The notes: generated from the letters alone by a model not told the origin. Counted from the stretch's first letter, positions 35,301 through 45,890 are shown. The stretch: 64,000 nucleotides of DNA from Liolophura sinensis (GCF_032854445.1 NC_088301.1:54425187-54489186); one strand, 5' to 3'. Program-made: numbers and translations.

Positions 35301-36544
35301 AAGGAGGTCGATTTCTAGTATTCAGATTGTATTCATGAAAGAAATGAAATGTTTATGAAAAGAAAGGTTATGAAAGAAATGTTTAATTATTAAACTCCTC
35401 TTACGTATGACATAGATTACCAGTCGCGTTTTCAGATATCTTTAATCTGCAACTGTCGAATTACATGTCTAAGTAACTTGTCATAGCGTTATGTAGCTTT
35501 ATATATAAACGGCCTCAAAGTGGTTGTGTGCCTGTCGCCGCGCGATCAACCATCGGTGATCAATGGTTATTTGCAATGAAACCAACCTGTGTTTTTCCAC
35601 TGGCTACACTCCTGTTATGGAATTTCAATAAAGCTTAAAGCCGGCCTCAAATTAAGGAAAGGCTTTCATGTATTTTAACAATTACTGCCTTCCAATCTGT
35701 TTGACTTCTGGAATGTCGACCCTTACGAGATTCACGTCTCCGTATATACTTCACACGAAGGAAAATCAATACTCTGTACCAGGAATTCAGTCAAAGCAAC
35801 TAACCGGTATTAAGTCTTTCATGCAGAAAGGCGATTAGAAGTCAAGAATTAAAAGCTAATATGACCGTTTGTACGAATATTATTCACAGGTGTGTACAAT
35901 GGATAGCCCAAAGCTACATGTATCAACCAAACTGAACGCATTGTGAAAACAATTCCAATATACTGTCTTTCTATAATAATTTCTATAATGATTTCGCAAG
36001 CATACATGGGATCATCCCCAAAATCCGTGATTTCATGCAAAGCTCTGTATATCTGTTCGGTTTTAGTCTGAGTTGTTTTGTGCATTGCTTTCTGAAGTAG
36101 GTCTTTCTTGACTAACGATTCATGAGAATACGATTTGTATATTTTGTTTATGTTATTCCTTACGCATTCACAAAGAACATGTGTTTTATGTGGTTTTGGA
36201 AAGTGACGGAGGCTTAGATCTGACAAATAAAAATGTGTTATACCGGATAGGGTCATACCAAAGACTTTGAAAATGGTACTTGCTTAATTTACTATCTTCA
36301 AGCTGTGTATTCACTGGAAATGTGATTGTTTTACAGATATTCTTGGGCGACATCAGGATGTATAGAGAGACCCGTTCGGCACAGTTGTAACCCGGGAGTA
36401 GCCGACCTTCTGGTCAGTTTCATGGGGGGATTAACTCCTCCTATGTGCAATTCTGCCACAACATTTGTCCCTGATTTAAAGGCATTTTCAGTGTATACGT
36501 TTCTGCTGGGTTATTTTACCTTCTTGCTCGCTAGTGAACGGTAA
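26269..36544 (+). CDS. Five-exon gene for a secreted 12-cysteine, two-module protein with a GPI-like tail
   Basis: Coding exons are 26269-26302, 31252-31396, 31673-31818, 32671-32797 and 36337-36544; they sum to 660 nt, giving 219 residues plus stop. All introns are GT-AG and all phases join (1, 2, 1, 2). Residues 1-18 form a signal peptide (MLNPNLMLIFIALQIPSA, cleavage before DLSQC). Cysteines are at 23, 34, 59, 70, 78, 104 and at 116, 127, 150, 159, 168, 188, two six-cysteine modules that each open with C-x10-C. Residues 201-215 are hydrophobic and preceded by small residues (NSA, 189-191), as expected of a GPI signal; a single membrane anchor is the alternative. An in-frame TAA lies 9 nt before the ATG. 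I do not recognise the family; the cysteine pattern suggests an extracellular disulfide-rich protein. Exon 1 is the least certain part, being short and 4.9 kb away. Confidence 0.68.
28556..28602 (+). repeat. (aatc)n-type simple repeat
   Basis: Repeated 'aatcaatc' units in intron 1. Confidence 0.85.
29091..29441 (-). mobile_element. SINE-B copy, near complete, in intron 1
   Basis: Minus orientation: a (TGAG)n tail at 29091-29108, then 'tttaacgtcgtactcaacaa', a long conserved body, and a tRNA-like head at the right whose reverse complement reads 'gttagagcgtccgcttcggg' and 'gatccaggatcaatcc'. Confidence 0.8.
29728..29970 (+). repeat. R1 interspersed repeat, copy e, in intron 1 of the 12-cysteine gene
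   Basis: Has 'gtgtaattttctactatt', 'cctaactgaggtaaattgac' and 'ctctggttttactctctgt'. It is interrupted by a G15 tract between its spacer ('taattaacatcacggtg') and body. Confidence 0.65.
29792..29814 (+). repeat. G15 tract followed by TGGGTGGG
   Basis: A 15-G run and two further GGG triplets in intron 1 could form a G-quadruplex in DNA or in the pre-mRNA. Confidence 0.8.
30277..31024. repeat. 57-bp minisatellite, about 13 units, in intron 1
   Basis: The unit runs roughly 'cttggcatatacagtgtacg', 'ggcactgacgattgacagag', 'ctgtagtctggtaggga'. Period 57 is 19 codons, so all frames lacking a stop in the unit stay open. This gives spurious minus-strand open frames of 98, 101 and 170 codons with a repeating peptide. 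The left part (30470-30560) is rearranged. Confidence 0.9.
31252..31396 (+). CDS. Coding exon 2: first half of cysteine module 1
   Basis: The acceptor is ttattttgacag and the donor TG|GTAATA. The exon encodes Cys23, Cys34 and Cys59 and ends in phase 2 inside a tryptophan codon. Without splicing, the frame stops just after the donor. Confidence 0.7.
31673..31818 (+). CDS. Coding exon 3: second half of cysteine module 1
   Basis: A long T-rich tract precedes acceptor gtgttttag; the donor is AAA|GTATGT. The exon encodes Cys70, Cys78 and Cys104 and ends in phase 1. The phase-2 junction with exon 2 restores a Trp codon (TG|G). Confidence 0.75.
32034..32105 (+). mobile_element. Isolated tRNA-like SINE head in intron 3
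   Basis: 'ggccaaacggttagtgcttt' and 'cgcctcgaagtctggagac' are typical of the SINE-B tRNA-like head (A box). It may belong to the SINE-B copy starting 150 bp downstream. It cannot fold as a complete tRNA. Confidence 0.45.
32255..32527 (+). mobile_element. SINE-B copy in intron 3, tail missing
   Basis: The reverse complement aligns with the SINE-B copy at 41190 ('ggcagggcgagtccaagcc', 'actgaagtattgt', 'ccaaccagtcctgtttcctt'). The three overlapping open frames here are accidental. Confidence 0.65.
32671..32797 (+). CDS. Coding exon 4: first half of cysteine module 2
   Basis: The acceptor is tttccttacag and the donor CAA|GTAAGG. The exon encodes Cys116, Cys127 and Cys150. Cys116-x10-Cys127 repeats the Cys23-x10-Cys34 spacing of exon 2, and the exon has the same start and end phases (1, 2) as exon 2. 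Confidence 0.75.
32798..36336 (+). other. Intron 4 of the 12-cysteine gene
   Basis: This 3539-nt intron has no recognised repeat apart from a 21-bp tandem (35083-35124). Open frames at 34654-35016 (+) and 35849-36256 (-, 135 codons) have no recognisable domain or splice borders that fit the host gene. They may be remnants of older insertions. Confidence 0.45.
35083..35124 (+). repeat. 21-bp tandem duplication (aaggtccaaggcacaaggcac)
   Basis: Two copies of a 21-bp unit that itself contains repeated 'caaggcac', in intron 4. Confidence 0.85.
36337..36544 (+). CDS. Coding exon 5: second half of module 2, hydrophobic tail and stop
   Basis: The acceptor is gattgttttacag. The exon encodes Cys159, Cys168 and Cys188, then a short polar spacer and a hydrophobic tail (FSVYTFLLGYFTFLLASER) ending at TAA 36542-36544. 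The tail ends four residues after its last leucine, typical of a cleaved GPI signal rather than a receptor with a cytoplasmic domain. Confidence 0.72.
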
Positions 36545-37108
36545 TTTTAGCTACCACCGTAATTTGAGGAATAAGGGCAACTTGCATAATGCGACCAGTA
36601 CATGGACAAGCAACATGATGGTGATGCATCCTGGATCATTGAGTGGCTCGGCTGCGTTGGATCTCTGTGAATTCTGACATGCTCTGTGGTCTTCTGTATA
36701 TAGAGGTGACATATGTGTGCTATCACAGACTAGTAATAGCCTGTGCACCTGCTTTGTTCAAGTCAGGACACATATGTAAGAGTTACATGACAAATCTATG
36801 TTCAGACCTTGGACTATATTTCGGAACAAAAAACTAATTGAACGTTGCCTTGGAAACTTGACATGAGAATGTTAACTGCATCTGGTAAAGTGAATGTACG
36901 AAGTATGCATTTCCTCATTAAAGGTGCATGTAAAACACATTTTTTTCTCTTGGTCGAATTTCCTACCTGTCTTATATTATAGTGGTCATTCACTGTTACA
37001 TTCTGTTTTTGGAACGAATTTAACTGTTAAACGTGAGCTAAGTATTATGAGTTAGCTTAGTGACCAAAATGTGGCGTATAAGATTTAATCAGTGCGATTT
37101 CTATGATA

Positions 37109-37114
37109 AATAAA
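37109..37114 (+). terminator. Possible polyadenylation signal of the 12-cysteine gene
   Basis: AATAAA occurs 565 nt after the stop codon and is the first canonical hexamer I see downstream of exon 5; a weaker ATTAAA occurs near 36916. No transcript evidence is available. Confidence 0.25.
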
Positions 37115-37547
37115 ATGACAGGTGTGAATTAATTAAACTTGTAAAGATTAAACAGAGATTCCTGTTTCTCCATACTAGGTTTTCAGGGTAGACAAGTATA
37201 AGGAGCTGTATTTATTTATATATTGGTAAGACGGCTCTGGATTCGATGTACATATATGCGCCACCTACTCGATATTGATCAGGTAAGGAAGGCGGTAGCA
37301 GAACATGCACAGTGCGCAATGGTCTACCGTCGTAACGTTTAGTGCGTAGATAAAAAATGGATCTTAAAGGGCAAGTTCTTACTGACAGTACAATGCAGGC
37401 AGAGAGCGGCCGTGGTCTAGTCATGACAGCTAGGACACACGAGGTGCGGGTTTTCTTGATTTAACTGCTTGTGGAGCTTTCGGCGTCGCCAGTCTGGCTG
37501 TTTGCGCTGTCTAATGTTTGTTGAAGACAGCTGGTCTTCCATCAATA

Positions 37548-37632
37548 TTGTGTGCGTCATATACTTACGTCATACAATGTGCGTCATATATGTACGTCAT
37601 ATACTGTGCGTCATATATGTACGTCATATATG
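37548..37632 (+). repeat. About 27-30-bp tandem repeat rich in CGTCAT
   Basis: Units of the type 'tgtgcgtcatatatgtacgtcatatac' are repeated about three times, giving six CGTCAT hexamers in 85 bp. The overlapping open frames follow from the near-27-bp period. Confidence 0.85.
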
Positions 37633-37796
37633 GAAATGTTCGTCGGTGACTTACTCAAAGTCGTTGGTTTATTTTGGGATCTCCGATTCTGTCACCCACC
37701 AAACTACTTTAGTATGGCTTTGAGTAACAATCAAATAAACATAAATAAATAGGCCCCATCATGTTCTAATCCAATGGTTCAATCGTGCTTTTACGC

Positions 37797-37893
37797 CAGG
37801 AGGTGTGTCTGACAGCTGGTATGGGGCTTTCCTCTGAGCTCTGCACGGTTTTCTAATCATCGAGGTCGGGATTAAACACCAATCAGATGAATA
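37797..37893 (+). mobile_element. Diverged SINE-A copy
   Basis: 'tgtctgacagctggtatgg' through 'taaacaccaatcagatgaat' aligns with the SINE-A body in plus orientation, with a short central deletion. Confidence 0.5.
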
Positions 37894-38557
37894 TTTTCAT
37901 CGCAACACTGGGACAGGTCTAGCTTCAATGAAAAAACACTTTTAGGTTATTGAATGAATACCGTTGATGTGCACGAGTTCTATTTTTGTGTGGTGCCGAA
38001 GCGTGAACGATCCTCCAGTTTAGTTTACAACAGACATTGTACGATTCAATTTTAACTTTAATAAACATTAATTGCTGAAAACAAGGTAGTAACATTTCTT
38101 ATGACTGGTGCTAGAATAAAGAGAATAAAGAGTTTTGGCCGAGATTTGATAATTTGGCAGCAGTTTTTAATTTTTTTTTACAGCAGCAGTGCAACTTTAT
38201 TAGCAAAATTAACTATGCTACAGTAATTCTAGACTTGTCAATAATAAACAGTCGACTTGTATTAGCAAACTAGTGGATTTTTGAGGCAAAAAACTAAAAA
38301 GACTATTACATATAGAAAATCTACTTAAAATATAGTTGAATCCAAATTTTGAGTTACAAAATAACGGTGAAGGAAGGTGAAGTAAAAGACAAATGGAGTA
38401 GGAGCTATAATGTATTTACAGAAACAAACAAATGTATAAAAATGGAGGTGAGAGGGAAAGTATTGCTGCATATAAATGTCTTCTCAATGGTTGAAAAAAC
38501 ACGAGGTCACGGTAAAGTTATGTTGCTAATGCCCAAGTGCAATATGAACGTTAGTAG

Positions 38558-38712
38558 GAAGGTCTATCAGCATCCTGCGGATGGTCGTGGGTTTTCCACG
38601 GGCTCTGCCCGGTTTCCTCCCACCATAATGCTGGCCGCCGTCGTATAAGTGAAATATTCTTGAGTACGGCGTAAAACACCAATCAAATAAATAAATAAAT
38701 AAAGAAATAAAT
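38558..38712 (+). mobile_element. SINE-A copy, 5'-truncated, well preserved
   Basis: The body ('gatggtcgtgggttttccac', 'ggtttcctcccaccataatg', 'cgtataagtgaaatattctt') ends with an (AAAT)n tail. The tRNA-like head is missing. Confidence 0.8.
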
Positions 38713-41189
38713 ATGAACGTTGCAATATTAAGTATGTGGCACTGTAGATAAAATGTTTAAAATATAGACAAGCATAGAAGTGCACTAAAAATTATCAAAC
38801 AACACACCAGATTCTAGTCCAACGTTGATTTTTTTCGCATAAATAGTACGTCGCCGTTTATAATAAAATTCCTTACTGCAGAACAACTGTCAATAAAGAA
38901 ACACATAGATGACACATCTTGGTGACACCAGATGCAGAGATGAAAGTTCACTTGTGACTTAGCTGGTTTTTTCATTGAGCAAACTTCTACCGCTCATTTT
39001 ATGATTACTTACATTTTGAATCCCTCACCCTGACTTGACTGAAAATGACTTCACATAATACATATACTGTATCTTATCTTACTTAACTGAAGAACTGTTG
39101 CCATGAAAATGTCTGTATTCATCATATCTTCATCTCTAAAAAAATGACCTCTCACATTCTAAAATTGCATCGAGATGGTGTAGAGCTGAGGATTGTTTAT
39201 TCGCACAAACATCATGGAATTGTTCCGCAGCACGATATCAAATGGAATGAGGATGTAAGATCCGTCGTTTGGAAATGAATCATGAAACTGAGTATGACTG
39301 GTCGGGCTAGACTAACGTCGAGTAGAACTGTATGACATTGCACTTTCTGATAATAAAGTCCTCTGTTGGATAAGGTGATATTGCATTTGACAAATGCATC
39401 ACGGCACTATCCCACTTAATAAAAATCCCCAACAGCACTATTATACACGATGAGATTACGTCGAACTACAAATCTCTGTTAAATGAATTCCTCTCGGCCA
39501 CGGAGCCCCCATGAAGCCCCTAGAGGTTTATTTATACTTGCGTGGCACAAATATAAATACATATATGTATTCTTCAGAATATAAAGGTAAGTCAGGACAT
39601 AACAGATGTAACATTTTCCTTTTGATGACTATCTTTAAACAAGTGACTTCAATCCGGATTTCTTATACTGATATTGATATTTTCTGAATTTTCGATCTCA
39701 GTATAAAGATTTATGTTGTGCATCCGCCTTTTCCCAAGCGATGTCATTGCCCTGAATAAGAATGTGATTGCAGTGCGAAACTGTTTATTTATGGTAAGCC
39801 AACTATAATTATTTCCACAGAGAATATTCCCAAACAAATTGCAGTAGTCACAAAGAAAATAGAGTCTTTTTCTGTGCAGTTTAAATATTCCAAGACTCCA
39901 TACATAGACAGTCTCACACTTCTCATCCATTCTCTCGAAATACACTCTTAATACTTGGTTTTTAGAGGCTTGAAAGTATATCAAGTAATCTAAATGATTG
40001 CTCCTGATTTATTGATTGAGTGATTGATTCGTGTCGAACGCCTTAATCTTCCACTTATATGACTTCGAGTGCGAAAAAATAGGTATATAGTGTAGAGCGG
40101 CATATCTACAATAACTACTGATCCCGTTCTATGACTTCGTTAAGCTATATGCTTTACCTGGTTTTGCAAAATGTTCTCAACTAGCATCGATGAATATATT
40201 TTCAAAGGTTGACATTGCGCTGGTGCATAGATCATTAGTTGTGGGATGTCGAAAACAATTACAGTTCCATGACAATATCCCTCAGCGAATTCTAAAATAT
40301 TTCTTCGTAGGTAACATATTTAACTGATGAACTTGGCAAAATGCCACTTGGCCAAGAAGACAAATCTGTGGAACTTTAGATCACTTCCAAATAGATCCAC
40401 TGCAGCTAAAATCCATTCCCTTAACTATCAATTGAGAATAGTAATCTTCACAGGAGACCCGAACTCCAAGCAGATGGTGTTATAACTATTTTTTTATTAC
40501 ATTATTAAATGTTTAATGGCCAAAATTTGTGTCTGACATTTAGCGGCTATGACTTCGGCGTTTAATGACCAACTTTTATCGACCACAACTGTAGTTTATT
40601 TTTCCGCTGTATCTACTGAAGCCACTTGACGTTAGATAATATCCATGTCATATCTCCATTTAGTGTCACTAATGTCATTTCATTCCATCACTTGAGTTCT
40701 GGGATTTGACAGTCGAAGAACAATCAGCTGCCTCAACTTTAGTCCTGATAAACTGCATGACAGTTGCTCGAGAAAGAGCTTGATTATCGCTCAGAGATCA
40801 AAGTAATAGCAAACTTCTTTATTTAATAGTTGACTGATACAGGATATAAATCGGTCATGCTCAATGTATTTATAGAACACAACGTCCTGCGTTTGACAAA
40901 CAAATTAGCCAAAAAAAGGCCTTTCTTGTAACATTTAGATCCCCTTCATAATTGTATATACAGGTATAGAAGGGAAAATAAAAGAATATTTGCTTGAATC
41001 AATATGGCGCCTCAATTTGAAAGAATGAATTCCTGCCGTGCCCCATTAACGATAAAAAGGACAGTTTAAAAGGTGACTTTTACATGGATAGAAATCTGTC
41101 GAAAGGTCCTACGTATGTACCATGCGACAATATACATGTTTTTTACTGTATAGCAGTTGTTAGACCATGTATACTCATTTTTTTGGGTT

Positions 41190-41540
41190 TTGCGTCGTAC
41201 TTAACGTCGTATTTAGAATTTTTCAGTATATGACGACGAAGAGCCATTAGGTGTGTGTACATAGATAGTGTGTGTTCTTATGGCAGGGCGAGTCCATGCC
41301 GCCATTGTGTTGCCGTCACTGAAGTATCATGCCCAACACACCAGACATTACACCCTACCGAGTAACATTATACTGACACCGGGAAAACCAATCCGGTTTC
41401 TTTGCTCTAGACCTCATAGTGCTGAGCACCGAGGCTGCAACATGTACCATTTGTAAAGTCTTTAGTTCACCCAAGCTGGGTTTGACCCCGGGTCTCTCGA
41501 CTTCGAAGCGAACCCTCTAGCCGTTAAGCCACCTCTGTTA
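41190..41540 (-). mobile_element. SINE-B copy
   Basis: Minus orientation: tail core 'gcgtcgtacttaacgtcgta', body 'ggcagggcgagtccatgcc', and a head whose reverse complement reads 'ggcttaacggctagagggtt' and 'cccggggtcaaaccc'. The open frame 41268-41456 is accidental. Confidence 0.75.
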
Positions 41541-42057
41541 TGATATGAAGGGGTCCTCTGTTATGATTTACGATTGGTATACAAATGTATGTTATGTACG
41601 ACGCCAAGATTTAAAGAAATTTAACGACCACAAAATAGCCAGGAAAATAAACAGCTGGAAATTGTCAGACCGATGGCTCATTTAGAATGGAAAATCTTTC
41701 TATGGCCTAATGACCACTTCTTTCTGGAAACATTATACGAAAATCAATAAGACAAAAAACAACAAAACAATACGCAGTAGTGTCCAGATTGTTTGCGAAG
41801 GTTCTGTGTTTGATGGAATAACTCTTATAATTTCTCACAAATCATGGGTGTAACATAGCTTTCGTAGTAGTCTATGCCTGTAGAAGATTGGCGTAGTTTT
41901 ATACAGCTTTTCTTTGGTCTGTTTTGTAATCCGTTAAAAAAAAAACAGCATATGAAACAGCACGTATTCATGCGTGTCTTGCGGCTGATTGTCAGTTAAT
42001 TTATTTAAAGGAAATTACATGTACAGGAGTCCTATAAACGATACAAATGTAACGACT

Positions 42058-42482
42058 AAATATAAGCGTCATGTCCGACATCCGTATACCATTCGTAGTC
42101 CGTAAATGGCGTTCCAAGCCGATAATCGCAAGATCCATTTACAAAACAACGTTTAATACTAGCTCCCAAAGACAAAGGTATGTGAGAAATTATATAAACA
42201 GGAAATAAAGCCGGTAACACGCAAAAGAAAAGCGGTCATCAGTTTTCAATAATGTCGGGCAGACTGGATATACCAGGCATGAATTCCATATCAAAGTTCA
42301 AATTCGTAGTCCATGAATGAGTTCCAGGTCAAATAACAATAAAACAAGGTATCTCAGTAGCGCTTTGATTGCAACTGTTCATAAAGGCATCATGCAGATG
42401 TAATGAGCATTGCTGCCTTTTTACGGCCCCTAGCCCCAGGTTAAGTAGTATTAGATACAGTTTGAAAATGACGAGCTGATTT
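42058..42482 (-). mobile_element. Third, 5'-truncated copy of the Penelope-like 3' region
   Basis: Matches the 3' region of the copies at 2.3 and 7.3 kb from the shared end ('ataagcgtcatgtccgacat') through 'cagtttgaaaatgacgagc'. It contains no coding part. Its right border is an abrupt loss of similarity, as expected for 5' truncation during target-primed insertion. Confidence 0.7.
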
Positions 42483-43679
42483 TGCCAAGAACGTAACACA
42501 CATTTTACATAATGGCTATGTATACATACTAGCATATTCAAACATTATGCACTGTGAGAATATCTATAAAGAAACATCTCCAGTTTACGAGAGTGCAGTT
42601 CGATAGCTAGTGGCATCATTATGCCTAATACATGGGATTGTTTTCATTTACAGAGAGAAAAGGGATCGTCTCGTTGCCTTTGTTGTATCATACGAACCTG
42701 CGTAAGAGTCTATGTGATCCCTGTCAAACGGAATATCACGAACACCCCAAGGCAGTTATTGAGTAATTGGTTATAGTATATACCATCTTTTTCAAAAACT
42801 GTATGGCCGTTGCGTTTGTGCTGATCAAATGATGCTAAAGTATATCATCAGCTATCTTCTTAGACAAGTTAACAAGTTAATGCTAAATTTTATGACCACC
42901 TCTATTGACTCCGGGTAAAATATGACCGATACTAAAATTGTTAATATTATATAGGTACAGTAAATTGCTTCAACCTTTACAGATATTTGCATTATATACC
43001 ACTGTCAACCTTCACAGTTGTTAAACAGTGTCTTTGTTTAATTTAACATGTGACCAGACGCCGAGTCCACAAAGTCATTTCTGACTTTAGTCAAAATTTG
43101 AAATGCGATCTTAAAGCTTATTTTTAGTTTCAGAAACTAGTTTGTCCACCTCATCAATGTTATCTTAAGACAAATGCATGCAAATTTCAACTTCAAGTAC
43201 CAAAAACTAAGCATTATGATGCAATTTTAAATACTGAGTTATGTCAGAAATGATTTTGTTCTGTAACACATATTAGAGCTAAACTTAAATATAGCCGATT
43301 GGAAGTCTTCCGCGTGTGGAGAGATATTGTGCGTATCTACCATGCGTGATTCATGCGACAACGTGCCTATCACCTCTGATGCTGACTGTTTCCTGTATTT
43401 TCTCGTTTTCCTATAGCTAGCACTTCACGGGCGATACGATAACAGCTCATCAGTTTGGTCTCACCTCATCATAGACAAAAACACGAGCAATGGACAATGT
43501 CTACACGTCAGTCGACACTGATACCGGTGTGTATTTAGTGTGTGTTTATAAACTGAGGTTAACAAACTGCAGTAATAACCTTACTACCTGGTATTAACAT
43601 TGACTCTCACCTGACCTGTCAGAACAACCACGCATCGGGTGCCTTACAGATAAGGGGTGACAGCTTTAGGGGACTACTC
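42483..43679. other. Region left of the BEL/Pao element; expected site of its 5' LTR
   Basis: No gene seen. A 5' LTR should lie here, but I could not match any part of it to sequence after 48800. Confidence 0.4.
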
Positions 43680-43800
43680 AACTGTGGAAATTGACAAAAC
43701 TTCAAAAGCTTTGGAGTAATGTACAGGAACAACTTTCGCTTGCTACCACTTGTCCAGGTAATGTAGAACTTTTATGTGAAACTGAGAGTAACATTGTAAA

Positions 43801-45140
43801 TTGTATGAATCTTACTGTACTCAGTCACAACAACACTGCTCATTTCTGGACAGAACTAGCATACTAGAAAGTCTACAGGCTATAGACTCACTCATGCCGA
43901 TGGTTAAAGACCTTGAAAAATCATTTGAAAACTCAATACAGCAACGCCAAACCCGTATAAACACAGTTTCACTATTCCAGAAGTCACAAATCCAAATCGA
44001 GATATTCGAGCAATTCGATATTCAAAGTTCGATATTGGCCAAGAAGAGAGCACAGGCGGAAGGTGTTCAAGCAGGAACAGCATACAGTAAAGAGAGAAGC
44101 GCACTTGCGCAAGCTACAGGCACTCACCGTTGAGCAACAACATATGGCTTATGCTCTGTCCACCTGTATTCAAATAGAATTGGATGCCGAACTCGAATAC
44201 TTGAAGAAACAAAGAGGAGAAACAATGGAGAAACGTCTTCTCTGTACCTGTGGAGGACAGCACACAACATATACAGGGTAATGTGGAGTCTCTCAGTCCG
44301 CAAAAAAAAAAGCTGGTAAAAAGCGAAATCTGGATACTAGAACGTAAAGTAACACCAGGGCAGACAAAACCACCCCATCACCAAGGCCATCGCCAAAGGT
44401 AACGTCACATACCAACATTCTTCCAGCTTTTGATCTGATGAAAGTCAGCTGTTAATAAAGGAACTACTTCTTTCACGATTGGGTACTTAAAATGACCAAC
44501 CTGAAACGTATGCAATTTGAAAGGCTGGGAGTAGCCACATCATGGTAGAGCTTAACGTCACCGCCATGGAAGAACTGGACCTATTGGTCAAATACTTAGG
44601 AACAGAGTCAAGAATGGCCGCAGTCTGCGAGCTTCCAGTGTCAATGATCCTCACGAGGCCTGATGCGAGCTTGGGACAGGCTCGACGAAAGATATGGTTC
44701 TCCTGAACTCTCGGAGGCTTCTCTGAAATATAAACTGCAGCAGTTCCCCCAAACAAACTAATAAACACAGTTAAAAACTGTATGACTTGGCCAATATCTT
44801 TTCGGTAATTGAAGCAATCAAAGAAGACATAAAATAAAAGGTGTTACTGCCTTACTTCGACGCTTCGTCCTTAATCTCCCCAACTTCGATGCTTCGTCCG
44901 GAGTTTCCCCAATTGTCAGCAAATTGCCTTACAATCTCCAAGAAAAATGGCAAAAATCACGCCACTCATTACAAAAAGCAATTTGGCGTGACTTACTTTC
45001 CTTTCTCTTATTTCGTGTACTTCATCAGAGACATGTGCAAGATCAAAAACGACCCGAGCTGCTATGAAGTCACTCAGAAGGAAAGGACACATAGCCACAC
45101 CAATACAAACAGGCAGAGTATGCCAGGAAGATTGATGTAA
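43801..45140 (+). pseudogene. BEL/Pao gag, N-terminal and central parts, broken
   Basis: The first open frame (43801-44133, 110 codons) is a helical, glutamine- and lysine-rich region (ESLQAIDSLMPMVKDLEKSF), followed by an overlapping second frame to 44281. Gag blocks continue at 44553-44700 (MEELDLLVKYLGTESRM) and in 44841-45140. Stops at about 44704 and 44762 and at least two frame changes disrupt it. Similarity is to the gag of BEL/Pao elements; the product would assemble the intracellular particle. Confidence 0.65.
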
Positions 45141-45149
45141 CCAATGACT

Positions 45150-45420
45150 CTAAATCATCACTTGATTCACGTCAAATGTCCAGTCCACAAAACGGGACAC
45201 ACTTTAAATCAGTGCAGAGGGTTTCGGTCTAAGTCAATAGAAGAACGGAAAACCTTTCTGAAGGACAGTGGTATATTCTTCAGTTGCTGTATATCGTCCT
45301 CACACGAAGGCATGTAGGGGGACGATCAATTGCACTGAATGTGGAAGTGATAAACATCCAACAGCTGTTCAGCAGAAGGCCAAACCATCGGCATGCAATT
45401 CCGATGACAGCAATAAAACC
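45150..45420 (+). pseudogene. BEL/Pao gag zinc-finger region, frameshifted
   Basis: A first Cys/His cluster reads CPVHKTGHTLNQC starting at 45177. A second, NCTECGSDKHPTA, has its first cysteine codon at 45331 in another frame, so a frameshift lies between about 45240 and 45300. Such paired clusters bind the element RNA in BEL/Pao gag. Confidence 0.65.
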
Positions 45421-45890
45421 ATTCCCCTACAGAGTGAAACCATATCAGGTACTGTGTCATCCAACTATACTGAAATTTGTGGAGACAAGTTCAGTGGGAA
45501 GTCGTGTGGTAAAACGGTCCTTGTCAAAGGACAGCCAAAGAAGACCAGAAACATGTATGCCATCCTGGACGACCAGAGCAACATATCTCTAGCGAAATCC
45601 GATTTCTTTGAACTGTTTGAAATCGGTGGCCAAGGCATCCCTTATTCACTTTCATTGTGTGCCGGTAATGAGTGTGATTATATACTTGACACCGTCTACT
45701 ATCATCATCAGCCGTTTTTGGAACTACAAAGGATGATGACAAACCTGGGATGTCCACTGAACTACAAAGGGTGATGACAAACCTGGGATGTCCACTGAAG
45801 ACAGGCAGTTTCTCAACATTATGGAAAATGAACTCTTTAAAGGCTTGAATGGTAACCAGGTGATAACCTGGTAGTTCCCCTCCCGTTTCG
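45421..45890 (+). pseudogene. BEL/Pao aspartic protease region with 38-bp tandem duplication
   Basis: The frame from 45268 to 45774 contains the BEL-type protease blocks CGDKFSGKSCGKTVLVKG and YAILDDQSNISLAKSDFFELF; DDQSN (about 45565-45579) is the active-site region. The frame is then destroyed by a 38-bp tandem duplication, which is not a multiple of three. A TAG near 45871 follows. Confidence 0.7.
45721..45796 (+). repeat. 38-bp tandem duplication in the BEL/Pao element
   Basis: Copies at 45721-45758 and 45759-45796 begin 'gaactacaaagg' and differ at one base, indicating that the duplication arose long after the element inserted. Confidence 0.9.

Larger units (their letters stand above)
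37115..42057. other. Intergenic region with SINEs and simple repeats, no gene recognised
   Basis: Apart from the SINE-A and SINE-B copies and the CGTCAT tandem, only short accidental open frames occur. A (TGATTGAT) start at about 40010 may be another eroded SINE tail. Confidence 0.45.

Noticed and set aside
35849-36256. 135-codon minus-strand open frame in intron 4
   Set aside because: No recognisable domain, signal peptide or splice borders; AT-rich chance frames of this size are possible in 64 kb.
44487-44768. 93-codon minus-strand open frame inside the BEL/Pao element
   Set aside because: Antisense shadow of the gag region, whose plus-strand reading is recognisable. The same holds for the minus frames at 45524-45996 and 47446-48021.
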